NCBI GenBank assembly: GCA_016199245.1
Contig: JACQHC010000134.1
Span: 1-42,326 of the forward strand
Source: Gemmatimonadota bacterium
GTDB taxonomy: Bacteria; Gemmatimonadota; Gemmatimonadetes; Gemmatimonadales; GWC2-71-9
DNA: 42,326 bases
Reading direction: 5' to 3'
Shown here: piece by piece, positions 16,445 to 25,429 of the stretch
Numbering within the stretch: position 1 is the first letter of the stretch
How the letters are laid out: the number at the start of each line of letters is the position of its first letter
The notes under the pieces: generated by a model
Told to the model about the DNA's origin: nothing
Seen by the model: the letters and a program-made list of their open reading frames with translations, nothing else
Database searches by the model: none
Position numbers and translations under genes: made by a program

Positions 16445-17635
16445 ATGCGAACGCTCTGGTGCGCCGTCCTGTTCATCCTCGGTCTCGCGTTGGGACCGCG
16501 TCCTGCGCGCGCGCAGGCGACGGCGGCGGACACAGCCGCCGTGTTGCTCACTGCGGCGCTGCGCTTCGACGCGCAGGGTGACCGCAGGCTTGCCCAGGCG
16601 CTGCTGGCCTTGATCGCGCGCGACTACGCCACGAGCCCGGCGGCGGCGGAGGCCGGAAACCGCCTTGCCGCACTGCGTCAAGCCGACCGGGCGGAAAGCG
16701 GCCGGGTCGAGTTGATCGTCTGGGGCACGACGTACGGTGCCTGGCTCGGAATCGGGATTCCGGGGATGCTCGAAGCCGACGAGGCCGCGCCGTACGGCGC
16801 CGGGCTGTTGCTCGGAGCGCCCGTCGGCTTCCTCGCGGCCCGGGCCTACGGTGTGAGTACGAGCATGAGCCTGGGCCAGGCGCGCGCCATCCGCTGGGGT
16901 GGCATCTGGGGTTCGTGGCAGGGCGCCGGCTGGCGGGAAGTGTTCGACATTGGTGATGGCACTGAGACGTACTGCGATCCCTTCTCGGGCTTTTGCAGCA
17001 CCTACCCGGTCGAGTCCGACGTCGCGCCGCTCACGGCGTCAGTACTCGGCGGCCTCGCGGGAACCGTGGCCGGAGCGGTCATCGCCCGATCCGCGGACAT
17101 TACCACGGGAACCTCAACGCTGTTCGAGACCGGCTCGCTCTGGGGCCTGTGGTACTCCGGCGCCACCGCGGCGCTGCTCGACGTGGACGGCGAGGATGCC
17201 GTGCTCACGTGGTTGTTGCTCGGTGGAAACGCGGGGCTGCTGACGGGCGCCCTGGCCGGGCCGAAGCTCGGCTGGAGCGCCGGCCGCGCGCGCCTCGTCA
17301 GCATCACCGGCGTCGCCGGTCTCATCGGCGGGCTCGGCCTCGACCTGTTGTTCGAAGTGGATGACGACAAAGCGGCCATCGCCATCCCCATGGTCACGAG
17401 CGTCATCGGCCTGGGGATGGGGGTCAGCTGGACGCGCGACTACGACGCACGGCGCCGCGATTTCGGCGGGCAGATGTCGAACGCGCTGTTCGCAGTGCGG
17501 GACGGTCGCCTCGGGATGGCGATTCCGCTGCCTACCCCCACGCTGCTGCCAGCGGGCCTGGACGGCGATCGCGTGCGCCGCGCACCGGGCCTCAGCCTGC
17601 GGCTGTTGGACGCGTCGTTTTCGACGGGACGATGA
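16445..17635 (+). CDS. Secreted or envelope protein of unknown function
   Basis: A 396-residue protein with a clear Sec signal peptide (MRTLWCAVLFILGLALGPRPARAQA). Residues 25-80 are an Ala-rich helical segment resembling a TPR-like half (AAVLLTAALRFDAQGDRRLA). The remainder is Gly/Ala-rich with repeated WG and GG hydrophobic stretches (GLLLGAPVGFLAARAYG, LLLGGNAGLLTGALAGP, GVAGLIGGLGLDLLF), suggesting an outer-membrane or membrane-embedded glycine-zipper-like domain. CDPFSGFC could form a disulfide. A perfect GGAGGT stands 7 bases before ATG. I recognise no named family. The 3' end overlaps the convergent dehydrogenase gene by 44 bases. Confidence 0.75.
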   Translation: MRTLWCAVLFILGLALGPRPARAQATAADTAAVLLTAALRFDAQGDRRLAQALLALIARDYATSPAAAEAGNRLAALRQADRAESGRVELIVWGTTYGAWLGIGIPGMLEADEAAPYGAGLLLGAPVGFLAARAYGVSTSMSLGQARAIRWGGIWGSWQGAGWREVFDIGDGTETYCDPFSGFCSTYPVESDVAPLTASVLGGLAGTVAGAVIARSADITTGTSTLFETGSLWGLWYSGATAALLDVDGEDAVLTWLLLGGNAGLLTGALAGPKLGWSAGRARLVSITGVAGLIGGLGLDLLFEVDDDKAAIAIPMVTSVIGLGMGVSWTRDYDARRRDFGGQMSNALFAVRDGRLGMAIPLPTPTLLPAGLDGDRVRRAPGLSLRLLDASFSTGR

Positions 17636-18713
17636 TGGCTTTCGTGACCGCGAGGGACTCCACGTCCGCCAGGGCGCGGCCCGCCTCGTCCAATCCGTAG
17701 CGACCGCCGATCACGCGATCGAGCCGCAGGCGATCGCGATGCTTGGCGAGGAGCGTGAGCGCGCGCCAGACGTGGGTGAAGTCCGTGCCCCACTGCCCCC
17801 GCACGTCGGCATGCTTGCGGTTGACGTCGGTATGGAAGTTGACCGTGGCGGTGCCCACGTCGGTGTAGTGCCCCGCAATCACATAGGTGCCGCCGTCCCG
17901 CAGCAGGCGAAATCCCTCCTCGATGGCCGCTGGGTTACCGGCGGCTTCGATCGCCACATCCACACCGCGACCGCCGGTGAGATCGCGGACGCGCGCCGCC
18001 CGCTCGCGCGGGGGCATCTCCGTGAGGGAGAGCGTCACGTCCGCACCGACGGCGCGCGCCAGCTCGAGCCGGTTCGCGGGCGCCCCGATGACGATGACGA
18101 GGCTCGCCCCACGCAGCGCGGCGAACGCCGCCGCTGAGAGCCCCACAGGACCCGCGCCCTGCACGAGAACCGCATCGCCCAGGGCCATGCCGGATCGCTC
18201 CACGGCGGCGAATCCGGTGAACAATCCGCAACCGCCTCCAATGACCTCATCCGCCGTGAGCGGCTCCGGGAGCCGAAGGAGCTTCACGCCGGGCTTGAGG
18301 TAGATGCGTTCGGCCCAGCCACCGAGCGGGCCCTCTTTGGCCGAGTAGGTAATCCCGTACACGCGGCGACTGGGGCAGCGATTGGGTTGCTTGGCCACGA
18401 GGCAGTACCAGCAAGCGCCGCACACCTCGTGCACATCGTAGAAGGTCACGACATCGCCCGAAGCCACGGGAGCGCCGCTGAAATCTTTCGCGACGCCCCG
18501 GGTCTCGAGGATGCGTCCCACGCTGACGTGCCCGGGAATGATGGGGTACGGCACGCCGGCGAGCCGTCCGTGCGACAGATGCACGTCCGTCCCGCACACC
18601 TCGCTCGCGACGGTCTCGAGCAGCACGCTGCCGGGCTCGAGCGACGGGTCAGGGATGTCCCAGACCTCGGGGGCCTTGCCCGGAGCGGTGAGCACGGCGG
18701 CGCGGATGGACAT
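17592..18713 (-). CDS. Zinc-dependent medium-chain dehydrogenase
   Basis: A 373-residue NAD(P)-dependent alcohol or polyol dehydrogenase of the MDR superfamily. C40 and H62 are catalytic-zinc ligands (CGTDVH, GHVSVG). The usual GHE glutamate is Val63, which is unusual. Structural-zinc cysteines are C98, C101, C104 and C113, the last one residue further than the classic spacing. The Rossmann motif is GAGPVGLSAAAFAALRG. It lies 31 bases downstream of the M20D hydrolase gene and is probably co-transcribed. ATG at 18713 has no Shine-Dalgarno sequence, but TAGCAT lies 8 bases upstream, so a leaderless start is possible. The substrate is not evident. The gene overlaps the convergent upstream neighbour by 44 bases. 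Confidence 0.88.
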   Translation of the reverse strand: MSIRAAVLTAPGKAPEVWDIPDPSLEPGSVLLETVASEVCGTDVHLSHGRLAGVPYPIIPGHVSVGRILETRGVAKDFSGAPVASGDVVTFYDVHEVCGACWYCLVAKQPNRCPSRRVYGITYSAKEGPLGGWAERIYLKPGVKLLRLPEPLTADEVIGGGCGLFTGFAAVERSGMALGDAVLVQGAGPVGLSAAAFAALRGASLVIVIGAPANRLELARAVGADVTLSLTEMPPRERAARVRDLTGGRGVDVAIEAAGNPAAIEEGFRLLRDGGTYVIAGHYTDVGTATVNFHTDVNRKHADVRGQWGTDFTHVWRALTLLAKHRDRLRLDRVIGGRYGLDEAGRALADVESLAVTKAIIVPSKTTRPTAAG

Positions 18714-18744
18714 GGAAAGTGATGCTAGATGTTCGATGTTCGTT

Positions 18745-20199
18745 TCATCGCCCCACCTTCCCTCCCCCAATCTCATCCGCATACGCCTGCTTCAGCCCCT
18801 CGATGTACTGATCGAACAGGGCCGCCATCGTGCGATGCTCGTCCTGCACGGTCGCCCGGAACGCCCCGTCCGTGAGAAAGTGGTACAGCACGGCGGCCAT
18901 GATCTTACCGTCGAGCAGGAAGCCCGTGTGCCCGACCGGTTTCATGGAGTCCATCCAGCGTTCGAGCGAGTGGCCCGGGGCCGGGGAGCTGTACACGCTG
19001 ACGCCCACTCCGGGAATCTCGCGCGTCACGAAGCCGGTCTCCTCGTAGCCGGACGGCCGCTCCGCTTCCGAACTGATATCCGGCGCGTTCAGGGCCTGCG
19101 CGTAGGCGAAAACCAGCTCTTCGAGTGAGCCCAGCGTGATGCCGTCCCGGTAGCGCCCATAGTTCTCGATCCGCACGTCGGTGCCGGTCGCGAGCGCGGC
19201 GGCGCGAGCGGCGTCGGCGACCATGCGGTCCATGTGCTCGAGGTACACCTCGTCCGGATAGCGGAGGTAGTAGTCCACCACTGCCCGGTCCGGCACCACG
19301 TTCGGCGCGACGCCGCCCTCGGGGATCACGCCTTGAATGGAGGCCTCAGGTCGGAACGTGGGACGCAGGTGGTCCACGGCCGTGTAGAACTGCACGGCCG
19401 CCGTGAGCGCGTTGCGCCCGAACCACGAGGCCCGCTGGTGCGATGAGCGTCCCATGAAGATGTACTTCACCTCGTTGATGTTGAGGCAGCACACGCCGAA
19501 GCCCGCCTTACTCCGCGCCGTGCTCCCCGAGCCGTGGCTGCGGATCAGCACGTCGGTGCCGCGGAACAAGCCGGCCTCCCACATGGTGACCTTGGACGGG
19601 GGGCCGACTTCCTCGGCGGGTGTCCCGAACACGCGGATCCGGCCCTTCACGTTCTTCGCCCTCATGAACTCGGCGATCGCGAAGGCCGCCGAATACCCGA
19701 CGGGGCTCTGAGCGTTGTGCTGGCAGCCGTGGAACGGCTCGGTGGTGCTGCGCAGCGCGTCGTACTCCACGATGACGCCGAGCGTCGGTCCGTCGACTCC
19801 GGCGGGAGAGTCCCACGAGCCGATGAACGCGGTCTCGAGGCCCGCCACGCCCTTGTCGACTTTGAACCCGTTGGCGCGGAGGATCGCGGTGAGCGTGTCG
19901 ACGGCCTTGTATTCCTTGAAGCCCACCTCCGGGTTCTTCCCGATGTGGTCGCTCAGGTCGCGCATGCCGGAGAGCCACATCTCCTCGACCCGTTGGAGAA
20001 CCCGGTCGCGCTCCTGGTCCTTCTTGCCGGCCATGCGCTGGGCCAATTGCGTCGGATTGATCCGCGCCTGGAGCGCGTCGATCTGGCGCACGACATCCCG
20101 CGCGGCGGCGCGCTCGGTTTCAGTGGTTTGTGCCTGGGCGAGCGTGCCAGCGGCCAGAAGCGTCGCCGCTGCGAACAACATTGACCGTATGTGGACCAT
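18745..20199 (-). CDS. Secreted M20D amidohydrolase (AbgB-like)
   Basis: A 484-residue periplasmic metallohydrolase with a Sec signal (AAATLLAAGTLAQAQ). The fold is that of aminoacylase/AbgB, which cleaves aminobenzoyl-glutamate and other N-acyl amino acids. Metal-site motifs are HGCQHNAQS (Cys-x-His), the acidic pair in GTPAEEVGPPS, and GRSSHQRA in the lid domain. Residues 25-75 are an Arg/Gln-rich helical extension before the catalytic domain. GAGGAG stands about 8 bases before ATG. It is divergent from the MatC-like carrier and is followed by the zinc dehydrogenase. The exact amide substrate is unknown. Confidence 0.88.
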   Translation of the reverse strand: MVHIRSMLFAAATLLAAGTLAQAQTTETERAAARDVVRQIDALQARINPTQLAQRMAGKKDQERDRVLQRVEEMWLSGMRDLSDHIGKNPEVGFKEYKAVDTLTAILRANGFKVDKGVAGLETAFIGSWDSPAGVDGPTLGVIVEYDALRSTTEPFHGCQHNAQSPVGYSAAFAIAEFMRAKNVKGRIRVFGTPAEEVGPPSKVTMWEAGLFRGTDVLIRSHGSGSTARSKAGFGVCCLNINEVKYIFMGRSSHQRASWFGRNALTAAVQFYTAVDHLRPTFRPEASIQGVIPEGGVAPNVVPDRAVVDYYLRYPDEVYLEHMDRMVADAARAAALATGTDVRIENYGRYRDGITLGSLEELVFAYAQALNAPDISSEAERPSGYEETGFVTREIPGVGVSVYSSPAPGHSLERWMDSMKPVGHTGFLLDGKIMAAVLYHFLTDGAFRATVQDEHRTMAALFDQYIEGLKQAYADEIGGGKVGR

Positions 20200-20402
20200 C
20201 GGTGTGACTCCTCATTTGCGCCGGCCGTGCCGGCGTGTAGGTGACCACGGGAGGGACACTAGGTTGGTCATTCGCGAACGGTGCTGTCAACCTCGTCGTC
20301 GTGGCGGCGAGTCGACACAAGCCCCTTCGCCTGCCCTCTGCTCCCCTCCGCCGGACCGCACGGCCTGGCCGTCCAGGCCTCCCGCCCCTATCCTACCCGC
20401 CC

Positions 20403-21656
20403 GTGAACCTCGCCTGGGTTTCACTCGCCGCCTTGGCTGCGGCCGTCGTCGTCGGCATCTGGCTGCGACTGAATGTGGGCCTGCTCGCGTTCGGGCTGGC
20501 CTACATCGTGGGCGTCGGCCTGGGCGACATGCGCGCGGCCGACGTGACGAGCGGGTTCCCGCTGCAGCTGTTCCTCGTACTGGTCGCCGTCATGCTGCTG
20601 TTCGCCCAGGCGCAGGTGAACGGCACGCTCGCCAAGCTCGCGCGCCACAGCATCCGCCTGGCCCGCGGAAACGCCGGCATGGTGCCGATCGTGTTCTTCG
20701 GCTTGTCGGTGGGCATCGCCACGATGGGCGGCGGCAACATCGCGGCATCCGCGTTGATCGCGCCGATCGCGATGGCCGCCGCCGGTCGCCTGGGCATCAG
20801 CGCATTCCTCATGACGATCATGGTCGGGAACGGCTGCAACGCCGGCGCGTACTCGCCCATTGCCCCCACGGGCGTCGTGGCCAGCGGGCTCATGGCGAAC
20901 GCGGGGCTGGCCGGAATGGAATGGCGGACCTATTGGAATACGTTCATCGCGCAGTCGGCCGTTGCCTTCGGTGGATACTTCCTCCTCGGAGGAATCAAGC
21001 TCTTGCGGCGGCCGGAACGGGTGGACGTTGCGGCGCAGCTCGCGCCGGAGGACCTCGCCCCGTTCACTGCGAAACAATGGGGAACGCTTGGCGCGCTGGC
21101 GGCGCTGCTCGCTTCCGTGATCTTCTTCAAGCTCGACATCATCGTGGGAGCGTTCGCGGCCGTGGCCCTGCTCCTGGTCGCCCGCGTCGCCGATCAAGAG
21201 GCGGCGATCAAGGCGGTGCCGTGGAGCACGATCCTCATGGTGTGCGGCGTGTCCACGCTCGTCTCGGTGCTCGAAAAAACCGGTGGCGTGGACATGATCG
21301 TAGACGGATTGGTGAAGATCTCGACACCCGTCACCGTCACCGGTGTCGTCGCGTTCGTCGCCGGCCTCGTCTCCGCCTATTCCAGCACCGTGGGCGTGGT
21401 GCTCCCCACGTTCCTCCCCACGGTACCCGGCCTGGCCCAGCGACTCGGCGCCGACCCGATGGCGATCGCGTCGTCCATCAATGTGGGCGGGCACCTGGTG
21501 GACGTCTCGCCGCTTTCGACGATCGGCGCCATCTGCGTCGCCGCCTACGCCGGCACTGAAGACCGGCAGGCGCTGTTCAACAAGGTGCTGGCGTGGGGGC
21601 TCTCCATGGCGGTCGTCGGAGCGGTGGTGTGTTGGGTGTTCTTCGGGCTGCTCTGA
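20403..21656 (+). CDS. MatC-like malonate/dicarboxylate carrier
   Basis: A 417-residue polytopic transporter of about 11 helices. The N-terminal half has the MatC pattern (LNVGLLAFGLAYIVG, then FPLQLFLVLVAVMLLFAQAQ and VNGTLAKLARHSIRL), known from the rhizobial malonate carrier. The second half repeats the inverted topology with a gated hairpin (STVGVVLPTFLPTVPG, SSINVGGHLVDVSPLSTIGA). GTG at 20403 is preceded by TATCCT 8 bases upstream and no Shine-Dalgarno, suggesting a leaderless message. A malonyl-CoA synthetase gene lies 2 kb downstream on the other strand, supporting malonate as substrate; other C4 dicarboxylates remain possible. Confidence 0.8.
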   Translation: MNLAWVSLAALAAAVVVGIWLRLNVGLLAFGLAYIVGVGLGDMRAADVTSGFPLQLFLVLVAVMLLFAQAQVNGTLAKLARHSIRLARGNAGMVPIVFFGLSVGIATMGGGNIAASALIAPIAMAAAGRLGISAFLMTIMVGNGCNAGAYSPIAPTGVVASGLMANAGLAGMEWRTYWNTFIAQSAVAFGGYFLLGGIKLLRRPERVDVAAQLAPEDLAPFTAKQWGTLGALAALLASVIFFKLDIIVGAFAAVALLLVARVADQEAAIKAVPWSTILMVCGVSTLVSVLEKTGGVDMIVDGLVKISTPVTVTGVVAFVAGLVSAYSSTVGVVLPTFLPTVPGLAQRLGADPMAIASSINVGGHLVDVSPLSTIGAICVAAYAGTEDRQALFNKVLAWGLSMAVVGAVVCWVFFGLL

Positions 21657-21716
21657 GGGCGGGATGACCAGAGCGTCATGGGTGAGGAGCGAGCCCGGCG
21701 CCCTCGATCGGGTTGG

Positions 21717-22268
21717 TTACCCAATCCTCCTCCCCTTCGTAGGGTCTTCCAGCCGAACACCGAGTCGTAGTGAGCTCAGCACTCGCTCCCACACGGGAGC
21801 CATCCGCGCCTCATCCTCGGGCCAGAAGTCAAACGTGATCAGGCTCTGGAGGGAATCGGCGCGCGCAAGGCACAGGCGGGAGCGGCACTCGCGATGCTCA
21901 CCAGGGTCCACCACACGAAGCTCCGTCCAGGCGATCGTGAGGCCGTCGCGCGTCATCTCGATTACAGGGGCGATGGAGATCCGGTCCCGGTCGTCGCCCT
22001 CAGCGGTGTCCCTGAGCAAGCGCGCGAGCGGCAATCCGCTCCAGTCAACCGCGGGCAATCGCAGAAACGACACCGCGAGCACGCACGTCGAATCCTCGGC
22101 GCACGCCCCATCGCGAATGCGAAACTCCCGCCTTCCGGGCTCGACCACCCAGGCCGCTGGATACTCCAACAGCACGGCACCGCGGTCGAGCACCAGGATC
22201 TTGTTTCCGGGCGCGGCCGTCCAGCCGTGGCCTGCCGGCAGCTGGTAGAGCTCGCTCGTCCATTTCAT
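21717..22268 (-). CDS. Hypothetical protein
   Basis: A 183-residue soluble-looking protein with no signal or membrane helix. The start MKWTSELYQLPAGHGW is followed by an alternating beta pattern (KILVLDRGAVLLEYPAAWVV; REFRIRDGAC), and the C-terminal part has FDFWPEDEARMAPVWERVLSS. It resembles short PsbP-like or TonB-box-free beta proteins in rhythm only; I recognise no family. C56, C62, C129 and C133 are the only cysteines. The gene is isolated: 60 bases after the convergent carrier and next to a 441-base region without an intact gene. Confidence 0.6.
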   Translation of the reverse strand: MKWTSELYQLPAGHGWTAAPGNKILVLDRGAVLLEYPAAWVVEPGRREFRIRDGACAEDSTCVLAVSFLRLPAVDWSGLPLARLLRDTAEGDDRDRISIAPVIEMTRDGLTIAWTELRVVDPGEHRECRSRLCLARADSLQSLITFDFWPEDEARMAPVWERVLSSLRLGVRLEDPTKGRRIG

Positions 22269-22709
22269 GGCTGCAGGCCCATCTGGTATTCACCTCCCTG
22301 TGCGTCCCAAAGCAAGCTCCGCTGGGCTCGACTGCCGGTCAGACGGGACGCAGGCAGCCCATGCCCATATGGTCGGCTCGGCGGCGAAGGGAACGCAAGC
22401 CAACACGCGCAGAATCTACCGAGCGGCGCACGGGAATGAGGGATCAAACGATTGCACGTAGAGGCGCAAAAAACGCAGCAGAGTCTCGCGACCGGCTCGC
22501 CCTGCTTCGAGGCGAGGCTTGCGGTGAGCTGGAATCGTGCCCTCATCGGGGCACGCCCGCGACCTCGTGGCACTCTATCGATTTGCCGCGCGGCGACGGC
22601 GGATCGTGAATCCGCCCGCGGGGCTGCGGTGCTGACGTACAATCAGGCCGACTTCGCCGCGATCGCCAGCGTGTTACCAGTGCGATTCCTCTCGCCGAAC
22701 GGAGTCTAG
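22269..22709. other. 441-base region with no intact gene
   Basis: Codon-position bias and plausible starts are missing across this stretch on both strands, apart from the C-terminal fragment at 22620-22709. A hairpin GTGCCC-TCATC-GGGGCAC lies near 22540. GC content is lower around 22430-22480 (an AAAAAACGC run). It looks like decayed coding DNA. Confidence 0.5.
22620..22709 (+). pseudogene. Remnant of a PIN-domain protein (C-terminal end)
   Basis: The last 29 codons before TAG at 22707 read GAAVLTYNQADFAAIASVLP and then VRFLSPNGV. This matches the usual end of PIN-domain toxins (a VLTxNxxDF strand-helix, then VxxLSP). No start codon, acidic catalytic residues or antitoxin are found upstream, so this is a broken gene. 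The next gene starts on the following base. Confidence 0.4.
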
Positions 22710-23582
22710 GTGAGAACCACCCCACGCGTGCGCGCCGTGCTGATGTGGGTTGCCGGGCTGGCCTGCGGCCGCCCCGGTGGAGATCACGTTGCCACGGACG
22801 CTCCCCTCGCGATCATCGACGCCCACATCCACACCGACTTCACCGGCGAACCCGAACCGTCAAGTCGCATTCCGTATAGCCGCGAGGAACTGGCGGAACA
22901 GATGGCCGCAGCCGGCGTGGTCGGCGCCGTGGCGCACACCGACGCGGAGGGAGGCGGCTACGCCGACCTCTCAGCAGCGGGCGTGATTCACTGCGCGGGT
23001 GTTGGCGTGCCCGTCGCTGTGCAGCGCATCGCAGAGGGTCTACGATCGGGGCGGTATCGCTGCCTGAAGATCTACCTTGGCTATGTCCACCATTACGCCG
23101 CCGACCCGGCCTACGAGCCGGCTTATCGACTGGCCGCGGAGTACGAGGTCCCCGTTGTGTTCCACACGGGCGATACCTACTCCTCAGGCGGCAAGCTCAA
23201 GTACGCCGATCCAATGACGATCGACGACGTGGCCGTGGATCACCCCAACGTCCGCTTCGTGATCGCGCACGCCGGCAATCCCTGGATTCAATCCGCGGCC
23301 GAAGTGGCCTACAAGAACCCGAACGTGGTGCTCGAAGCCTCGGCCCTCATGCTGGGCAATGCCAGCACGACAGACCCCGCCTGGGTGGACCGCTACGTCA
23401 CGCAATCCATCTCCTGGATCTTCGGGTACATCGAGGATCCTTCCAAGCTGCTGTTCGGCTCCGACTGGCCGCTGATAGACATCCCCTCCTATGTCGAGGC
23501 GTACAAGCGGGCAATCCCGCGGGAGCATTGGCAGGCGGTGTTTCACGACAATGCGGTGCGGACATTCCGGATGGCGAGATAA
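22710..23582 (+). CDS. Amidohydrolase_2-family lipoprotein
   Basis: A 290-residue TIM-barrel metal hydrolase. The short signal ends at GLACG (C19), indicating a lipoprotein. The amidohydrolase core has IIDAHIHTDF (HxH, metal ligands), VVFHTGDTY, FVIAHAGNPW and LLFGSDWPL (metal Asp), the order seen in ACMSD/uronate isomerase-like Amidohydro_2 enzymes (hydrolases or decarboxylases). GTG at 22710 has GGAG 6 bases upstream. The substrate is unknown. A copy of the interspersed repeat begins about 40 bases after its stop. Confidence 0.85.
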   Translation: MRTTPRVRAVLMWVAGLACGRPGGDHVATDAPLAIIDAHIHTDFTGEPEPSSRIPYSREELAEQMAAAGVVGAVAHTDAEGGGYADLSAAGVIHCAGVGVPVAVQRIAEGLRSGRYRCLKIYLGYVHHYAADPAYEPAYRLAAEYEVPVVFHTGDTYSSGGKLKYADPMTIDDVAVDHPNVRFVIAHAGNPWIQSAAEVAYKNPNVVLEASALMLGNASTTDPAWVDRYVTQSISWIFGYIEDPSKLLFGSDWPLIDIPSYVEAYKRAIPREHWQAVFHDNAVRTFRMAR

Positions 23583-23620
23583 CCGCGCGCAGGGGCCAGC
23601 GCTCCACGCGGTTACGGAAA

Positions 23621-23746
23621 CTCTGCGCAAGTCGTCGCGGTGGGTCCCGACGTCCGCGTCAGTGAGCGGCGCCCCGCGTACCCGCTCGCCGCACTCGCGA
23701 GCTGCAGCGGCCGGAGGGACCTGCCGCGCGACTTGTGCAAAGCTTC
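23621..23746 (+). repeat. Interspersed ~120 bp element, copy B (most complete)
   Basis: The ends are inverted repeats of about 28 bases: GCGCAAGTCGTCGCGGTGGG at the left and, facing it, CTGCCGCGCGACTTGTGC at the right, pairing in roughly 24 positions. The centre holds GAGCTGCAGCGGCC. The core 23644-23746 matches 7439-7542 at roughly 90%. No open reading frame or clear target-site duplication is seen. The right end abuts the stop of the malonyl-CoA synthetase gene. Confidence 0.75.
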
Positions 23747-23750
23747 CCTC

Positions 23751-25268
23751 TTAAGGGGCAAGAAGCCGCACGACCTCGGCCTTGGTCACCTTTCCCATGG
23801 CATTCCGCGGAAGCTCCCCTACCACGATGACGCGACTGGGCACCTTGTAAGGTGCGAGCCGGTCGCGTACGAAGTCACGCAACGACTCCGGTGAAGCGGC
23901 GCGCGCCTCCCGCTGCACCACCGCCGCGCACACCCGCTCGCCCCATTCGTCGTCAGGCACACCCACCACGGCACACTCGGCCACGTCCGGGTGCTCGCGC
24001 AGCACTTCCTCGATCTCGAGCGCCGAAACCTTGTAGCCTCCCGTCTTGATGATGTCCACGCTCAGGCGACCGAGAATCCGGTAGCGACCGTTTTCGACTG
24101 CGGCAACGTCGCCGGTGCGGAACCAGCCGTCACGAAACGCCGCGCCCGTCTCCGCCGGGCGATTCCAGTATTCGCGGAACACGCCAGGCCCCCGGACCTC
24201 GATCTCGCCCGGATCGCCGGCGGCCGCCACCGGCCTTCCCACTTCATCCACGAGCCGCACCTCGACGCCCGGAAGCGGCGTGCCCACGGAGCCCGGCACC
24301 CGCTCGCCGCGCAGCGGATTCGCGAGGGCCATGCCGATTTCCGTCATGCCGTAGCGCTCGAGTAGCGTGTGGCCGCTGATCTCGCGCCAGCGCTGGAGCA
24401 CGCTCACAGGCAGCGCCGCCGAACCTGACACCATGAGCCGCATCGCGCGACAGCTGGTACTCATGGCCGCTTGAGCGGCGGTCGGCGCATCGTCCCACGC
24501 GGCGATGAGCCTGGCGTAGATCGTGGGCACCGCCATGAACAGGGTGAGCCTCCCCGTGGCGATCCGGTCCCACACCTCGGCGGCGTCGAACCGCGGCTGC
24601 AACTCGCATGTGGCCCCTGACCACAGGGCACACGTGAGCACGTTGACCACGCCGTGCACGTGGTGCAGCGGCAGCACGCCGAGGATGCGGTCGTCCGCCG
24701 CCCATTCCCACGCGGTGACCAGGCTTTCCACCTGGGCCTGGAGGTTGGCGTGCGTGAGCACGGCGCCCTTGGGCTTTCCCGTGGTGCCGCTGGTGTAGAA
24801 GATGATCGCCGCGCGGGATGGGTCGAGGACGGGGAGTGACCGGGGTGCGGCCTCGAGCGCCTCCGACGTCAGGACCAGCCGGACGCCGCGCGCTGGCGCG
24901 ATCCCGGCCACGCGATCGGCCAGCTCGGGATGCGCGAGCACGACGGCGGCCTGCGAGTCCCCGATGGTGTAGTCCAGCTCGGCTGGCGGGTGAGAGACGG
25001 CGAGCGGGACGGCGATGCCCCCGGCGCGCCAGATGCCCCACTGTGAGACGACATAGTGCCAGCCCGGAGGGGCGAGAAAGGCCACGCGAGCTTGGGCCAG
25101 ATCGGCGCATTGTGCCGCTCCCAGGAGTGCCGAGGCGACACGGTGGGAAGCCTCGCGAAGCTGGTCGTACGAGAACGTTCCCTCGCTCGCCACGATGGCC
25201 ACGCGTCGCCCGTGGTTCGCGGCCCGCTCGATGAGCGTGGGGGAGTGTCGGAGTCGGTCCATCGTCAT
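23751..25268 (-). CDS. Malonyl-CoA synthetase-like acyl-CoA ligase (MatB/ACSF3 type)
   Basis: A 505-residue AMP-forming enzyme that activates a carboxylic acid to its CoA thioester in the cytoplasm. Motifs: YTSGTTGKPKGAVLTHANL (P loop), ERYGMTEIGMALANPL, GWFRTGDVA, GRLSVDIIKTGGYKVSALEI (hinge) and PRNAMGKVTK with the catalytic Lys near the C-terminus. The segment RYGMTEIGMAL...RVPGSVGTPLPGVEVR closely follows ACSF3/MatB malonyl-CoA synthetases. With the MatC-like carrier it forms a malonate uptake and activation pair, although the genes are not in one operon and no malonyl-CoA decarboxylase is seen. ATG at 25268 lacks a clear ribosome site; ATG two codons in is possible. Confidence 0.85.
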   Translation of the reverse strand: MTMDRLRHSPTLIERAANHGRRVAIVASEGTFSYDQLREASHRVASALLGAAQCADLAQARVAFLAPPGWHYVVSQWGIWRAGGIAVPLAVSHPPAELDYTIGDSQAAVVLAHPELADRVAGIAPARGVRLVLTSEALEAAPRSLPVLDPSRAAIIFYTSGTTGKPKGAVLTHANLQAQVESLVTAWEWAADDRILGVLPLHHVHGVVNVLTCALWSGATCELQPRFDAAEVWDRIATGRLTLFMAVPTIYARLIAAWDDAPTAAQAAMSTSCRAMRLMVSGSAALPVSVLQRWREISGHTLLERYGMTEIGMALANPLRGERVPGSVGTPLPGVEVRLVDEVGRPVAAAGDPGEIEVRGPGVFREYWNRPAETGAAFRDGWFRTGDVAAVENGRYRILGRLSVDIIKTGGYKVSALEIEEVLREHPDVAECAVVGVPDDEWGERVCAAVVQREARAASPESLRDFVRDRLAPYKVPSRVIVVGELPRNAMGKVTKAEVVRLLAP

Positions 25269-25429
25269 GGGGATGGTACGGGCCTTCGGCTCAGCACGTC
25301 ACTCCCTGGAACCGCGATCGATCATGGCGCGACAACGTTCCCATGATGGGTGAGACTATACCTAAGCGTCCGCGCGAACGCGGGCGAACCCCAGCCCACC
25401 CTGCTTCCCCCGATCCACGAACTCGAATA

